Origin: Rhizobium sp. NZLR1
GTDB lineage: Bacteria > Pseudomonadota > Alphaproteobacteria > Rhizobiales > Rhizobiaceae
Direction: 5' to 3'
Length of the DNA stretch: 64,000 nucleotides
Assembly (NCBI RefSeq): GCF_017357385.1
Contig: NZ_CP071632.1
Span: 1,307,501-1,371,500, forward strand
Position numbers and translations under genes: made by a program. Shown here in pieces: positions 23,649-32,564 of the stretch. Position 1 is the stretch's first letter; every line of letters begins with the position of its first letter. The notes beneath the pieces are model-generated. The model saw only the letters and a list, made by a program, of their open reading frames with translations, was not told the origin of the DNA and did no database searches.

Positions 23649-25166
23649 CTATTTACCGTCCTTCTTGTCATGGTTCAGGATGACACCGAGTTCATGCCAC
23701 CGCCGCCCGTCACGCTGGATAAGCTGGTCGGCGCAGGCCGGTCCCATGCTGCCCGGCGCGTAGGCCTCGGGCACGCTCTCATCCGTCTCCCAGATGTCGA
23801 GGAAGGGCTGCACCGCCGCCCAGCCGGCCTCGATGCCGTCGGCGCGCTGAAACAGCGTCTGGTCGCCGATGAAGAGATCGTAGAGCAGCGATTCATAGCC
23901 GGTGGTCTTGCCGATATCGAACTTGTCGGCATAGCGGAAGTCGAGAGAGACCGGCGTCGTATCGACCGAAAGCCCCGGCGACTTGATCGAGATTTCCATG
24001 CTCATGCCCTCGTCCGGCTGCACCTGGATCACCAGCCGGTTCCGCGGCAGGCGGCTCTGGACGTCGGTCTCGCGAAACTGCGCGAAGGGCACCGGCTGGA
24101 AGGTGATGACGATCTCGGTGTCGCGCGCCGTCAGCGCCTTGCCGGTCCTGAGGTAGAAGGGCACACCCGCCCAGCGCCAGGTATCGGCATAGAGCTTCAG
24201 CGCCACATAGGTCTCGGTCCGGCTGTCGGGCGAAACGTCCTTGCTATCGCGATAGGCCGGAAGCGCAGCACCGTTGAGCGGGCCGGCGGCATAGGCGCCG
24301 CGAACGCCATGTGTCTTTGCCTCCTCGGGCGTATAGATGCGCAGCGCCTTCAACACCTTGCTCTTCTCGTTGCGGATCGCTTCGGCATCGAAGCTGTTCG
24401 GCGGTTCCATGGCGATCATCGCCAGGAGCTGGAACAGATGGTTCGGCACCATGTCGCGCAGCGCGCCGGTCGCATCGTAGAATTTGCCGCGGCTGCCGAC
24501 ATCGACGATCTCGGCGGCAGTGATCTGCACATGGTCGATGTAGCGGCTGTTCCACAAAGACTCGATCATCATATTGGCAAAACGCGCCGTCATCAGGTTC
24601 TGCACCGTCTCCTTGCCGAGGAAATGGTCGAGCCGGTAGACTTGGCTTTCCGCGATCTGGGCGAGGATTTGCGCATTGAGCGCCTTGGCGGAGGCGAGAT
24701 CGGTACCGAATGGCTTTTCGATGGCGACGCGACGGAAGGTGCCGTCCTTTTCATCGGTCAGGCCATGGGCGGCGAGCTTTTCGACGATCGAGCCGAAAAA
24801 GGATGGCGGCACCGCCAGATAGAAGGCGGCATTGGCATCCGGCCCCAGCCGCTTGCCGATCTCGGTGAAAATTTCGACCTTGGTGAAATCGCCCGCCATA
24901 TAGGAAATGCGCCGGCGCAGGCTTTGCCAGGCCTCGTCTTTCACCGTCGGCTGTTCGCCACTGAGATGATTGAGAAATTCGTCGAGCCGCCCGCGCAGAA
25001 ACGCGTCGTCGCCCGGTTCGATGCCGACGCCGAGAATATGAAGATCGTCGCCGACGAGGCGCTCACGCGTCAGGTTGATGATCGCCGGCACCAGCAGGCG
25101 GCGCGTCAGGTCTCCCGTGGCGCCGAAGATGACGAGGGTGACCGGCGGGGTAGGGGCAGCGTTCAT
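23649..25166 (-). CDS. zwf: glucose-6-phosphate 1-dehydrogenase
   Basis: A 505-residue enzyme oxidising glucose-6-phosphate to 6-phosphogluconolactone with NADP, entering the pentose-phosphate and Entner-Doudoroff routes. The nucleotide-binding Gly-Ala-Thr-Gly-Asp-Leu is at residues 15-20 and the substrate motif Arg-Leu-Asp-His-Phe-Leu-Gly-Lys-Glu at 178-186. The length is normal. ATG 25166 is preferred because AGGAG is 9 bases upstream; an ATG at 25175 touches that site. It is not followed by pgl or edd as in the usual rhizobial zwf-pgl-edd operon, so it may be a second paralogue. Confidence 0.95.
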   Translation of the reverse strand: MNAAPTPPVTLVIFGATGDLTRRLLVPAIINLTRERLVGDDLHILGVGIEPGDDAFLRGRLDEFLNHLSGEQPTVKDEAWQSLRRRISYMAGDFTKVEIFTEIGKRLGPDANAAFYLAVPPSFFGSIVEKLAAHGLTDEKDGTFRRVAIEKPFGTDLASAKALNAQILAQIAESQVYRLDHFLGKETVQNLMTARFANMMIESLWNSRYIDHVQITAAEIVDVGSRGKFYDATGALRDMVPNHLFQLLAMIAMEPPNSFDAEAIRNEKSKVLKALRIYTPEEAKTHGVRGAYAAGPLNGAALPAYRDSKDVSPDSRTETYVALKLYADTWRWAGVPFYLRTGKALTARDTEIVITFQPVPFAQFRETDVQSRLPRNRLVIQVQPDEGMSMEISIKSPGLSVDTTPVSLDFRYADKFDIGKTTGYESLLYDLFIGDQTLFQRADGIEAGWAAVQPFLDIWETDESVPEAYAPGSMGPACADQLIQRDGRRWHELGVILNHDKKDGK

Positions 25167-25175
25167 GTGTGTCAT

Positions 25176-25504
25176 CTCCTGAGATTTTCCGGCCGACTAT
25201 AATCCGCATCGGTTTCGCCGCAACATATGCGGGCGGGGATAACAGGCATTTGACATTATCTGAGGCGGCCTGGGTGCCGAGGCTCCTCATTCGGCTGCAT
25301 GAAGACCCATGAAGACCCCACAAGAGGGAGGGACTAAGCTGTGGTCCCTGGCGGTGACCAAAACGAGAAGTCTTGCTGGCTGTTACCGTTCTGCGGATTG
25401 CTGCGATGGAGGTTATGTGAAGCGGTGCGGCATTTCAGCCCTTCCCCCTTGTGGGGAGGGGTCTGGGCTGCGGTCAGAACCGGAGAGCAGTGATTAGCCT
25501 CCGG
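25176..25504. other. intergenic region with a short G/C-rich hairpin
   Basis: This 330-bp gap upstream of zwf and downstream of tam holds no credible gene. At about 25437-25469 there is an imperfect palindrome (AGCCCTTCCCC ... GGGGAGGGG ... GGGCT) related to the C-rich composite repeats elsewhere in the window. The rest should contain the zwf promoter, which I could not place. Confidence 0.5.
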
Positions 25505-26275
25505 TTATCCCTTCACCGCCACCATGAAAATCCGCGGAAACCGCAGCAGCACCCGCCCATCCGACATCTTCGGATAGGCCTTTTCCACCCGCGCGAGATA
25601 ATCCGTCAGGAAGGCCTGGCGATGCTTTTCGCCGGCATGGGTGAGATAGGGCATCAGCCCGGTGCCCTTCACCCATTCGACGATCGCCGCGCCATCCGCC
25701 ATCGGATGATTGTAGATGGTGTGCCAGATATCGACGCGCGCGGCTTTGGCGATCAGCCTGGAATAATAGGCCGAAGGCGGGGCCAACGCCTGGCGGCGCA
25801 CGCTCTTTTCCTCGAAGGCGGCCTTCCAGGCCCCCGCATGCGCCGTCTCCTCCATCATCAGATGCGAGGGTTCGCCAAGATTGTCGGGCATCTGCACCGC
25901 CAGCACGCCGCCTGCGGAAAGCCCGTCCATCAGCCGGTCGAAAATATCGAGATGATCGGGCAGCCATTGGAAGACCGCATTGGCAAACAGCAGGTCGGCC
26001 GGCTCCGTCGGCTGCCAGCTGCCGAGATCGGCTTCGACGAAGGCCGTGCCTGGAAGCCGCTTGCGGGCCGCCTCCAGCATGTTCATGTCGCTATCGAGAC
26101 CGGAGACGCCGTCGGCCCCATAGCGCTCGATGATCAGTTCTGTCGAATTGCCCGGCCCGCAACCGAGGTCGACAGCGCGGCGAAGGCTTTGCAAAGGCAC
26201 CTGCGCCAGAAGATCGCGCGCCGGTCGTGTGCGCTCATCCTCGAATTTCACATATTGATGGGCGGACCATGCCAT
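25505..26275 (-). CDS. tam: trans-aconitate 2-methyltransferase
   Basis: A 256-residue SAM-dependent methyltransferase that esterifies trans-aconitate, a spontaneous by-product that inhibits the citrate cycle. Motif I is Asp-Leu-Gly-Cys-Gly-Pro-Gly-Asn-Ser (36-44). The N-terminal Trp-Ser-Ala-x-Gln-Tyr-Val-Lys-Phe and the Asn-Ala-Val-Phe-Gln-Trp-Leu-Pro-Asp segment are typical of Tam. The length matches. It is a single gene; the next gene upstream, the CNNM protein, is separated by about 70 bp on the same strand. Confidence in the family is high. Confidence 0.93.
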   Translation of the reverse strand: MAWSAHQYVKFEDERTRPARDLLAQVPLQSLRRAVDLGCGPGNSTELIIERYGADGVSGLDSDMNMLEAARKRLPGTAFVEADLGSWQPTEPADLLFANAVFQWLPDHLDIFDRLMDGLSAGGVLAVQMPDNLGEPSHLMMEETAHAGAWKAAFEEKSVRRQALAPPSAYYSRLIAKAARVDIWHTIYNHPMADGAAIVEWVKGTGLMPYLTHAGEKHRQAFLTDYLARVEKAYPKMSDGRVLLRFPRIFMVAVKG

Positions 26276-26346
26276 GGGCGGTACCTCCTGATGTTGTGGC
26301 CGTCGAGCTTGACGATCTTATAGGCGATGCAAGCGCCCGCCGACCT

Positions 26347-27621
26347 TCACTCCGCAGACACAAGTATTTTGTCCACGCGCCTTCCGTCGAGATCGACGAC
26401 TTCGAAGCGCCATCCGCCTCTCGTGAAGCTCTCACCCAGCTCCGGCAGATGTTTCAACTCTTCCAACACCAGGCCAGCCACGGTCTGATATTCGAGATCG
26501 TCATCGAGCTTGAGATTCAAGAACTCGGCGAATTCGTCGATCGGCGTCCAGCCGGACACCAGGTACGAACCGTCGTCTCGACGAGCGATGGCCTGCTCGT
26601 CGATAGGTCCCTCCTGGAGCGCCCCCATGATCGCTTCCAAAATGTCACCCGACGAGACAATCCCCTCGAAATGGCCGTACTCGTCAAAAACCAGCACCAT
26701 GTGGACTGGCGATTTCCTGATGGCTTCAATCACATTGATCGCCGTTGAAAGGTCTGAAACCACCGGGACGTCTTGCGTCAGAGCCTTGATATCGGCAGTG
26801 CCGTGTTCCGACATCGAGTCGTAAAAGTCCTTGACCGGAAGGATGCCGATCACCTCGTCCGAACTGCCTTTCCGAACCGGCAGCCGAGACCGTTTCGTCC
26901 GGTGCAACTGAGTTCGAATTTCATCAAGGCTGTCGTCGATATCGATAATTTCGACGTCTCGTCGCGGCGTCATAAGCGCTCGGGCGGTGCGGTCCGCCAG
27001 GCGCATAACGCCGGATATCATCGCGGACTCTTCGCTTTCGATAACGCCGGCCGACTGCGCCTCGGCCAGAACAGTTTTGATCTCTTCGTCAGAGACGTTA
27101 TCGCCACCTTTTCCGGCTTGGCCCAAGAGCTTGAGCACAAGATTTCCGGAGGCGTTCAGAAGCCACACGAGCGGCAGCGCGATTTTTGAAAGCACCGCCA
27201 TAGCCGGTGCGACCTTCGCTGCAACGGCTTCGGGTTCTCGCAACGCGATCTGCTTTGGAACAAGTTCGCCGACAATCAAAGAAAGATAGGTGATTGCCAC
27301 GACGACTGAACCGACGCCAATCGCGTCGGCGACCGTCGATGACATTCCCTGTGTCTCCAGCCATCCGGTCAAGCGGCTGCCGAGCGTGGCCCCTGAGAAG
27401 GCGCCCGAGAGAACACCGACCAGTGTGATGCCAATCTGAACCGTAGAGAGAAAACGACCGGGGTTTTCGGCAAGTTTGATTGCTTGCGCTGCACCCTTGC
27501 TCCCATGGTCAGAGAGAACCTTGAGGCGGGCTGTTCGAGAAGACACAACAGCCAACTCCGACATGGCGAGCACACCATTGACGATGGTGAGAAACGCCAC
27601 AATTCCAATTTCCAGAAACAC
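26347..27621 (-). CDS. CNNM/CorC-HlyC membrane protein with CBS domains (hemolysin family, TlyC-like)
   Basis: A 424-residue protein: a CNNM (DUF21) transmembrane domain with about four hydrophobic segments (residues 1-185), a pair of CBS domains (about 205-330, with Met-Thr-Pro-Arg-Arg-Asp and Asp-Glu-Tyr-Gly), and a C-terminal CorC_HlyC domain (about 345-424). Relatives transport or sense magnesium or cobalt; the old name 'hemolysin' is misleading. The start is a GTG at 27621 after AGGG; no better ATG is present. It lies upstream of tam and may be co-transcribed with it. Confidence 0.9.
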   Translation of the reverse strand: MFLEIGIVAFLTIVNGVLAMSELAVVSSRTARLKVLSDHGSKGAAQAIKLAENPGRFLSTVQIGITLVGVLSGAFSGATLGSRLTGWLETQGMSSTVADAIGVGSVVVAITYLSLIVGELVPKQIALREPEAVAAKVAPAMAVLSKIALPLVWLLNASGNLVLKLLGQAGKGGDNVSDEEIKTVLAEAQSAGVIESEESAMISGVMRLADRTARALMTPRRDVEIIDIDDSLDEIRTQLHRTKRSRLPVRKGSSDEVIGILPVKDFYDSMSEHGTADIKALTQDVPVVSDLSTAINVIEAIRKSPVHMVLVFDEYGHFEGIVSSGDILEAIMGALQEGPIDEQAIARRDDGSYLVSGWTPIDEFAEFLNLKLDDDLEYQTVAGLVLEELKHLPELGESFTRGGWRFEVVDLDGRRVDKILVSAE

Positions 27622-28200
27622 AGGGACCCTATTCGTTGAGGTTTCAATGCCGCATCGACAAGGCGACGCAGCGAGGTGTTCGACGAGGCGCTACATACGC
27701 GTCGCCCATCGTCATTCCGTCGTCGTATTACATCAGTGTCGCTTCCATCGGTCCTCAGAATTCCGTGAGGCGGCAAGCCCGACCCGGGTGGAAGGGTCGG
27801 AAATGCGGTCGAAAAACATCCGTGATTCGGCAAGAGCCGGCTATGCGGCGGCGCGTCGTTCGCAATGATCTGGAAGCAGGCCGCTCTCTGCGGGATGTAC
27901 CCTGGGCGGGGCGGACACGAAGCCGCCTACAGTGGTCGCCAGCTTCCTCGGCCGGAAGATCTCGGCTGGAACGGGCGGAACTTGTACTGGATGGGTCGCT
28001 GTCAGGCATGTCGCAATTTTGGCGGTGAAACGGTGCCGGCGCAAGAGGCACCGGGCAAAAATCCTCATAGCCTACTGATGTGACAGTTTTGAAAACGGCG
28101 GCAGTACCGCGTTCTGATTGAAGGTTTTAAAAGTATTGTTCGTGTTTCCGCATGATGCCGAAAGCCGCTCGAAGCGGCCCGGCATCACGCGCTCGCGCCA
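27622..28200. other. gene-poor 580-bp region
   Basis: No gene can be supported. Open frames of 72-130 codons exist on both strands (for example 27865-28083 on the plus strand, which has a Cys-x-x-Cys), but none has a ribosome site or recognisable product. Near the right end, 28154-28186 is a nested hairpin (GATGCCG / CGGCATC with an inner GCCGC / GCGGC) just downstream of the cupin stop codon, probably its terminator. The rest includes the leader of the CNNM gene. Confidence 0.5.
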
Positions 28201-28665
28201 TCAAGCCGCCAGAATGGTGATCCCGTAAGCATTGGCCGCCGCGGTCATGCGGGCGATGGTCTCAGGCGAGGGGGCTTTCAGCGGCTCGGTCGTGCCTTCC
28301 GCTTCGATGAATTCGGCCATGTCGCGATCGACGATCGCGGAAAAGACAGCCGGGGCTGTCCCGCGGTTGGAATAGCCGTGCACCATGAAGGGCGGAATGG
28401 TGACGATATCGCCCGCGCCGGCCTCGATCTCTTCGGGGCCGTCGTCGGTGAGCCGCCAGATCGTCAAACGTCCCGCGAGGATGCGAAACACTTCCGGGCT
28501 CGCATGCGCGTGTTTCGGGGTGCGGCTGCCGGGCGGCACGGTGACGTCGAAGATGTTGAGCCAGGTTCCGCGGATACGGACCTGTCGCTCGATCCGGTCG
28601 CCGAGGACGAAAAAGCGCTTCGCGCCTTCGCCGGCAGGCATTGTCACAAATGAGTTGGACATCAT
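28201..28665 (-). CDS. cupin-domain protein
   Basis: A 154-residue single-cupin protein. Cupin motif 1 has Pro-Lys-His-Ala-His-Ala-Ser-Pro-Glu-Val-Phe (residues about 52-62; His, His, Glu metal ligands) and motif 2 has Val-Thr-Ile-Pro-Pro-Phe-Met-Val-His-Gly-Tyr (last His ligand). Its role could be that of a small dioxygenase, isomerase or binding protein; nothing in the context decides. The start is one of two adjacent ATGs (28665, 28662) after AAAGAAAGGGA. It is a single gene. Confidence 0.83.
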   Translation of the reverse strand: MMSNSFVTMPAGEGAKRFFVLGDRIERQVRIRGTWLNIFDVTVPPGSRTPKHAHASPEVFRILAGRLTIWRLTDDGPEEIEAGAGDIVTIPPFMVHGYSNRGTAPAVFSAIVDRDMAEFIEAEGTTEPLKAPSPETIARMTAAANAYGITILAA

Positions 28666-29007
28666 GTCCCTTTCTTTTTTCGGGCTTTTCTCCCGGGGCT
28701 TTTTCTTGCGGGCGCAGCCGTTAGACCTTTGCACCGCCTTTGACAACAGCCTTGTTACCGAAGGCACCGTCGCCACATAGCTCGGGCATGGGACATGCCT
28801 CACGAAGCTGAGAGGCTGATATCGGTGCGACGGATCTATTTCGCAAGGTCCGCCAGCGCTGTGCCAGCCGTGCGGAAATGACAGGGCTGCGGCGTTTCGA
28901 AAGGCTCCGCGCCTGTAATACCGCCGACACAGAAGGGGCGCATAGAACGCGGCGGCTGTTCCGGCCGTCCCTTCACGCCGTCACGGCGTCATCGATGGAG
29001 CGCATCC
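28666..29007. other. 342-bp intergenic region
   Basis: A divergent gap between the cupin and the TIM-barrel gene. No gene was seen. At 28975-28989 there is a 15-bp palindrome, ACGCCGT-C-ACGGCGT, 18 bp before the isomerase start, a possible operator for that gene. Confidence 0.5.
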
Positions 29008-29826
29008 ATGTCTTCTCTTCCCGTCGTCGGCGCCGCCATGACGCTCGTTGAGCTCGAGCTTCACCGAAGCTGGCTCTTCGAAAAGTCCCGCGATCTCGAA
29101 TTGCAGAGTTTCGTCGATGCCGAGGTTCTGAACGGCGACTGGGCGCCGCTCGCTGCGCGCGCCCGCAGGCTTCTCGACGGCCATACCGGCCGCCTCGGCA
29201 TTCACGGCCCGTTCTGGGGTTTTACCATCGCCTCGGAAGATCCGGATATCCGCGCTGTCGTCACCCGGCGGCTGCTGCAGGGCCTCGACGTCTGCACCGC
29301 CATCGGCGCGACGCAGATGGTCGTCCACAGCCCTTACACCTCGTGGTCTTACAACAATCTCGACAACAATGACGGTGCCCGAGGGGATCTGGTCGAGCGC
29401 GTGCATCTGACGCTGCGTGACGCCGTCAGACGCGCCGAGGATATCGGCTGCACCATGGTCATCGAAAACATCGAGGACAAGGATCCCAGCATCCGCGTGG
29501 CGCTGGCCGAAAGCTTCAATTCGCCCGCCGTCGCCGTCTCGATCGATACCGGCCACGCCCATTATGCCCATGGTTATACCGGCGCGCCGCCTGTGGATTA
29601 TTACGTCAAGGCCGCCGGCAACCGCCTGCAGCATGTCCATCTGCAGGATGCCGACGGCTATGCCGACCGCCACTGGAGCCTCGGTGAAGGCTCGATCCAC
29701 TGGCACGCCGTCTTCGCAGCCCTCGCCAAGCTCGAAAGCAATCCGCGCCTGATCATCGAGATCAAGGACAAGTCGAAGATCCCGGCTTCCGCGGCCTATC
29801 TCGCCTCGATCGGCTTGGCCGAATAG
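29008..29826 (+). CDS. sugar phosphate isomerase/epimerase (xylose-isomerase-like TIM barrel)
   Basis: A 272-residue protein of the AP-endonuclease-2/xylose-isomerase-like TIM-barrel family. Motifs are Ile-His-Gly-Pro-Phe (about 68-72), Val-His-Ser-Pro-Tyr, Ile-Glu-Asn-Ile-Glu (Glu ligand), Asp-Thr-Gly-His-Ala, Val-His-Leu-Gln-Asp and a final Ile-Glu-Ile, giving the Glu/Asp/His set that binds a divalent metal. The exact sugar or keto substrate is unknown. It is a single gene with a palindrome in front and a composite repeat behind. Confidence 0.85.
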   Translation: MSSLPVVGAAMTLVELELHRSWLFEKSRDLELQSFVDAEVLNGDWAPLAARARRLLDGHTGRLGIHGPFWGFTIASEDPDIRAVVTRRLLQGLDVCTAIGATQMVVHSPYTSWSYNNLDNNDGARGDLVERVHLTLRDAVRRAEDIGCTMVIENIEDKDPSIRVALAESFNSPAVAVSIDTGHAHYAHGYTGAPPVDYYVKAAGNRLQHVHLQDADGYADRHWSLGEGSIHWHAVFAALAKLESNPRLIIEIKDKSKIPASAAYLASIGLAE

Positions 29827-29844
29827 GGTTCGTTGTCCGCCCAT

Positions 29845-30007
29845 TCCCTCTTCTCCCCAGCGGGGAGAAGGTGGCCCGAAGGGTCGGATGAGGGGGCCGC
29901 ACGGCACGCCATTCATGATTGCCCTTCGCATCCGCTCCGTGCATTCGCGGCTTCGCCGCTCACCCCCTCATCTGCCTGCCGGCATCTTCTCCCCGTTGGG
30001 CAGAAGG
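29845..30007. repeat. composite intergenic inverted repeat
   Basis: The left arm at about 29845-29898 (CTTCTCCCC...GGGGAGAAGG...GATGAGGGGG) and right arm at about 29961-30007 (CCCCCTCATC...CTTCTCCCC...AGAAGG) are inverted copies of one unit around about 60 bp of other sequence. It fills the gap between the isomerase and the convergent dehydrogenase. Confidence 0.75.
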
Positions 30008-30067
30008 CAATCGTGGCGGCACCTTACTCCCTCCTGTGCTTGCCACAGGCGAGAGGGTGGAATTCCC

Positions 30068-31111
30068 TCATGAAAACCGGGTGATCACACTGATCCCCGT
30101 CGCCTCTGCCTTGTCGAGCGCCATCAGCGCCGGCACGGCCTCCTCCAGGCTGACCCGACGTCCGATCAGCTTCTGCGGCGCGATCTTGCCGGCGGCGAGC
30201 ATCGACAGCATGGCGTCGTAGCGCCAGGCCTGCATGCCGTGGCTGCCGTAGATCTCCAATTCGTGGCCGATCACCTGCGCCATCGGAATCTGCGGCGTGG
30301 CATGTTCGCCGAGCATCAGCCCCACCTGCACATGCCGGCCGCGCCGGCGAAGATTCTTGATCGAGTTGAAACAGGTGGCGGGATGGCCGAGCGCGTCGAT
30401 CGAGACATGCGCGCCACCCTTGGTGATCTCGCGCACCGCCTCCGCCACGTCGGCGACGCCTGAGGCATCGACCGTTGCCACTGCCCCGCATTCTCTGGCG
30501 AAGGCAAGTTTCTCCTCGGAGATATCGATGCCGATCGCATTCGCCCCGAGTGCGGTGGCGATCATGATCGCCGACAGGCCGACGCCGCCGCAGCCATGCA
30601 CGGCGATCCATTCGCCGGGTCCGGTCCTCGCCTGGTCGGCGACGGCTCGAAACGAGGTGGCGAAGCGGCAGCCGAGGCTTGCCGCCGTCGCATCGTCGAT
30701 CGTATCGGGCAGATGCACCAGATTGGTGTCGGCATAATCGATCGCCACATATTCGGCGAACGATCCCCAATGGGTGAAGCCCGGCTGGAACTGGTTGGGG
30801 CAGACCTGCTGGTTGCCGGAATGGCATTCGCTGCAATGGCCGCAGCCGGAAACGAACGGCACGGTCACCCGGTCGCCCATCTTGAAACGCATCACGCCGC
30901 GGCCGGTGGCGACGATCTTTCCGGCAAGCTCGTGCCCCGGCACATGCGGCAGGCGGATATCGGGGTCGTGTCCCATCCAGCCGTGCCAATCGCTGCGGCA
31001 GAGCCCGCTGGCGCCGACCGATATGACGACGCCGTCCTCGGAAGGCGTCGGATCGGGCAGGATGCGAATCTCGGGCGCCTGTTCAAAGGCTTCGTAGAAC
31101 ATGGCTTTCAT
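30068..31111 (-). CDS. zinc-dependent alcohol dehydrogenase
   Basis: A 347-residue medium-chain dehydrogenase. The catalytic zinc ligands are the Cys in Gly-Leu-Cys-Arg-Ser-Asp (about 38) and the His-Glu in Pro-Gly-His-Glu (about 60). The structural zinc lobe has Cys-Gly-His-Cys-Ser-Glu-Cys and a later Cys. The Rossmann motif Gly-Cys-Gly-Gly-Val-Gly is at about 170. The substrate is not certain; the form resembles sorbitol/threonine-type or alcohol dehydrogenases. ATG 31111 has GGAAGACA upstream. It is divergent from the aminotransferase gene over a 240-bp gap. Confidence 0.9.
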   Translation of the reverse strand: MKAMFYEAFEQAPEIRILPDPTPSEDGVVISVGASGLCRSDWHGWMGHDPDIRLPHVPGHELAGKIVATGRGVMRFKMGDRVTVPFVSGCGHCSECHSGNQQVCPNQFQPGFTHWGSFAEYVAIDYADTNLVHLPDTIDDATAASLGCRFATSFRAVADQARTGPGEWIAVHGCGGVGLSAIMIATALGANAIGIDISEEKLAFARECGAVATVDASGVADVAEAVREITKGGAHVSIDALGHPATCFNSIKNLRRRGRHVQVGLMLGEHATPQIPMAQVIGHELEIYGSHGMQAWRYDAMLSMLAAGKIAPQKLIGRRVSLEEAVPALMALDKAEATGISVITRFS

Positions 31112-31351
31112 CGGTGTCTTCCTTGTTCAGTGATTGCGCCCATGATGCATCCGCCAAGCTGCCATTCCAACATCCATTCCCATCACTTTTGCTGATGCAC
31201 CCATCGCTCAAGTCACCGTTGTCGCGCACGAAAATTGCGGCCAGGCGTCATCCTCCGGCATTTTCTTGCTTCCATGTTTCCGGTCTGGATTTATCCTTGA
31301 CCCGGCTTGCCGACGGGGTTTTTGCTCAACCAGCTTTTTAGGGAGGGCAGC

Positions 31352-32239
31352 ATGGCCGTCGATACATCACCGCGTTCAACCACCTGGACTCACGTCGACG
31401 GGGAATGGCTCCCCGGCAATCCGCCGCTGATCGGGCCGACCTCGCATGCCATGTGGCTGGGCTCGACGGTCTTCGACGGCGCCCGCTGGTTCGACGGCAT
31501 TGCGCCGGATCTCGACCTGCACTGCCAGCGCATCAACCGCTCGGCGCTGGCCATGGGCCTGAAACCGGTGAAATCGGCTGAGGAAATCGCCGCACTCGCC
31601 TGGGAGGGTGTTGCCAAATTCGAGGGCGCGACGCCGATCTACATCAAGCCGATGTATTGGGGCGAACATGGTTCGCCGGGCAGCGTCGTTTCCGTCGATG
31701 CGGAATCGACCCGCTTCGCACTCTGCCTGTTCGAGGCGCCGATGGGCGGCCATGGCGGCACCAGCCTCACCGTCTCGCCCTATCGCCGCCCGTCGCCGGA
31801 AACGGCGATGACCGAGGCGAAGACCGGCTCGCTCTATCCGAACAGCGGCCGGATGATCGCCGAGGCCCGCAGCCGCGGCTTCGACAATGCGCTGGTGCGC
31901 GATCTCAACGGCAACGTCGTCGAGACCGCCTCCTCGAATGTCTTCCTGTTGCGTGACGGCGTCGTGATGACGCCGGCCGCCAACCGCACCTTCCTGGCCG
32001 GCATCACTCGCGCCCGAGTCATGGGCCTTTTGCGCAAGGCCGGTTTCGACGTCGTCGAAGCAACGCTGTCGGTCGAGGACTTCCTCGCAGCCGACGAAAT
32101 CTTCACCACCGGCAACTATTCCAAAGTCGTCGGCGTCACCCGCCTCGACAGCCGCGATTTTCAGGAAGGCCCGGTCACCCGCAAGGCGCTGGACCTCTAC
32201 ATGGACTGGGCCCACGGACGAAGCGAGAGTGAAGAGTGA
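31352..32239 (+). CDS. branched-chain amino-acid aminotransferase (fold-type IV)
   Basis: A 295-residue PLP enzyme that would transfer amino groups between Leu/Ile/Val and 2-oxoglutarate. The PLP lysine is in Glu-Ala-Lys-Thr-Gly-Ser-Leu-Tyr-Pro-Asn-Ser; the pocket motif Val-Glu-Thr-Ala-Ser-Ser-Asn-Val-Phe follows about 40 residues later. The N-terminal Gly-Ser-Thr-Val-Phe-Asp-Gly-Ala-Arg is also typical of class IV. AGGGAGGGC precedes ATG 31352. Rhizobia have several class IV aminotransferases, so an ilvE symbol is not given; a D-amino-acid or other specificity is possible. Confidence 0.88.
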   Translation: MAVDTSPRSTTWTHVDGEWLPGNPPLIGPTSHAMWLGSTVFDGARWFDGIAPDLDLHCQRINRSALAMGLKPVKSAEEIAALAWEGVAKFEGATPIYIKPMYWGEHGSPGSVVSVDAESTRFALCLFEAPMGGHGGTSLTVSPYRRPSPETAMTEAKTGSLYPNSGRMIAEARSRGFDNALVRDLNGNVVETASSNVFLLRDGVVMTPAANRTFLAGITRARVMGLLRKAGFDVVEATLSVEDFLAADEIFTTGNYSKVVGVTRLDSRDFQEGPVTRKALDLYMDWAHGRSESEE

Positions 32240-32564
32240 GAAGCCGCTGCAATCGATCCAGTCAATCGATTGCAGCGACGAACGCCCGAAGCGCAAGCGA
32301 AGGGCTGGCGCTATCCCGCCGGCAAATCCCAGCCTGCGTCCACCCCCCCTCTGCCCTGCCGGGCATCTCCCCCACAGGTGGGGAGATCGGCAGGAGGTCA
32401 TGCCTCGCTCTAAAATGACGACGTCTGTAAGGCCCGTTGTCTGGGGAAACCATCGCCCCATCCGATCTCTCCCCTTGTGGGGAGATGCCCGGCAGGGCGG
32501 AGGGGGTGCCATCGACCCCCGAGCCCATTCTAAAAAAATGTGAGAGCAGGCCTGCTTCAGGCCC
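32240..32564. other. intergenic region filled by a composite repeat
   Basis: A 325-bp gap between the convergent aminotransferase and LysR genes. It contains a composite inverted repeat at 32343-32508, plus a short inverted pair near 32250-32275 (TCGATCCAGTCAATCGATTG). No gene is supported. Confidence 0.55.
32343..32508. repeat. composite intergenic inverted repeat
   Basis: The arms at about 32343-32390 (CCCCCTCTGCCCTGCCGGGC ... GGTGGGGAGAT) and 32462-32508 (inverted copy) surround about 70 bp of unique sequence. The same unit occurs at 62891-63063 and, as a single short form, at 59149-59192. Confidence 0.8.

Noticed and set aside
23670..25202. A 510-codon open frame on the plus strand over zwf
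   Set aside because: Antisense to zwf, with no domain signal or ribosome site.
27865..28083. A 72-codon plus-strand frame with Cys-x-x-Cys upstream of the CNNM gene
   Set aside because: No ribosome site, no recognisable family, and codon use unlike the neighbouring genes; treated as non-coding.
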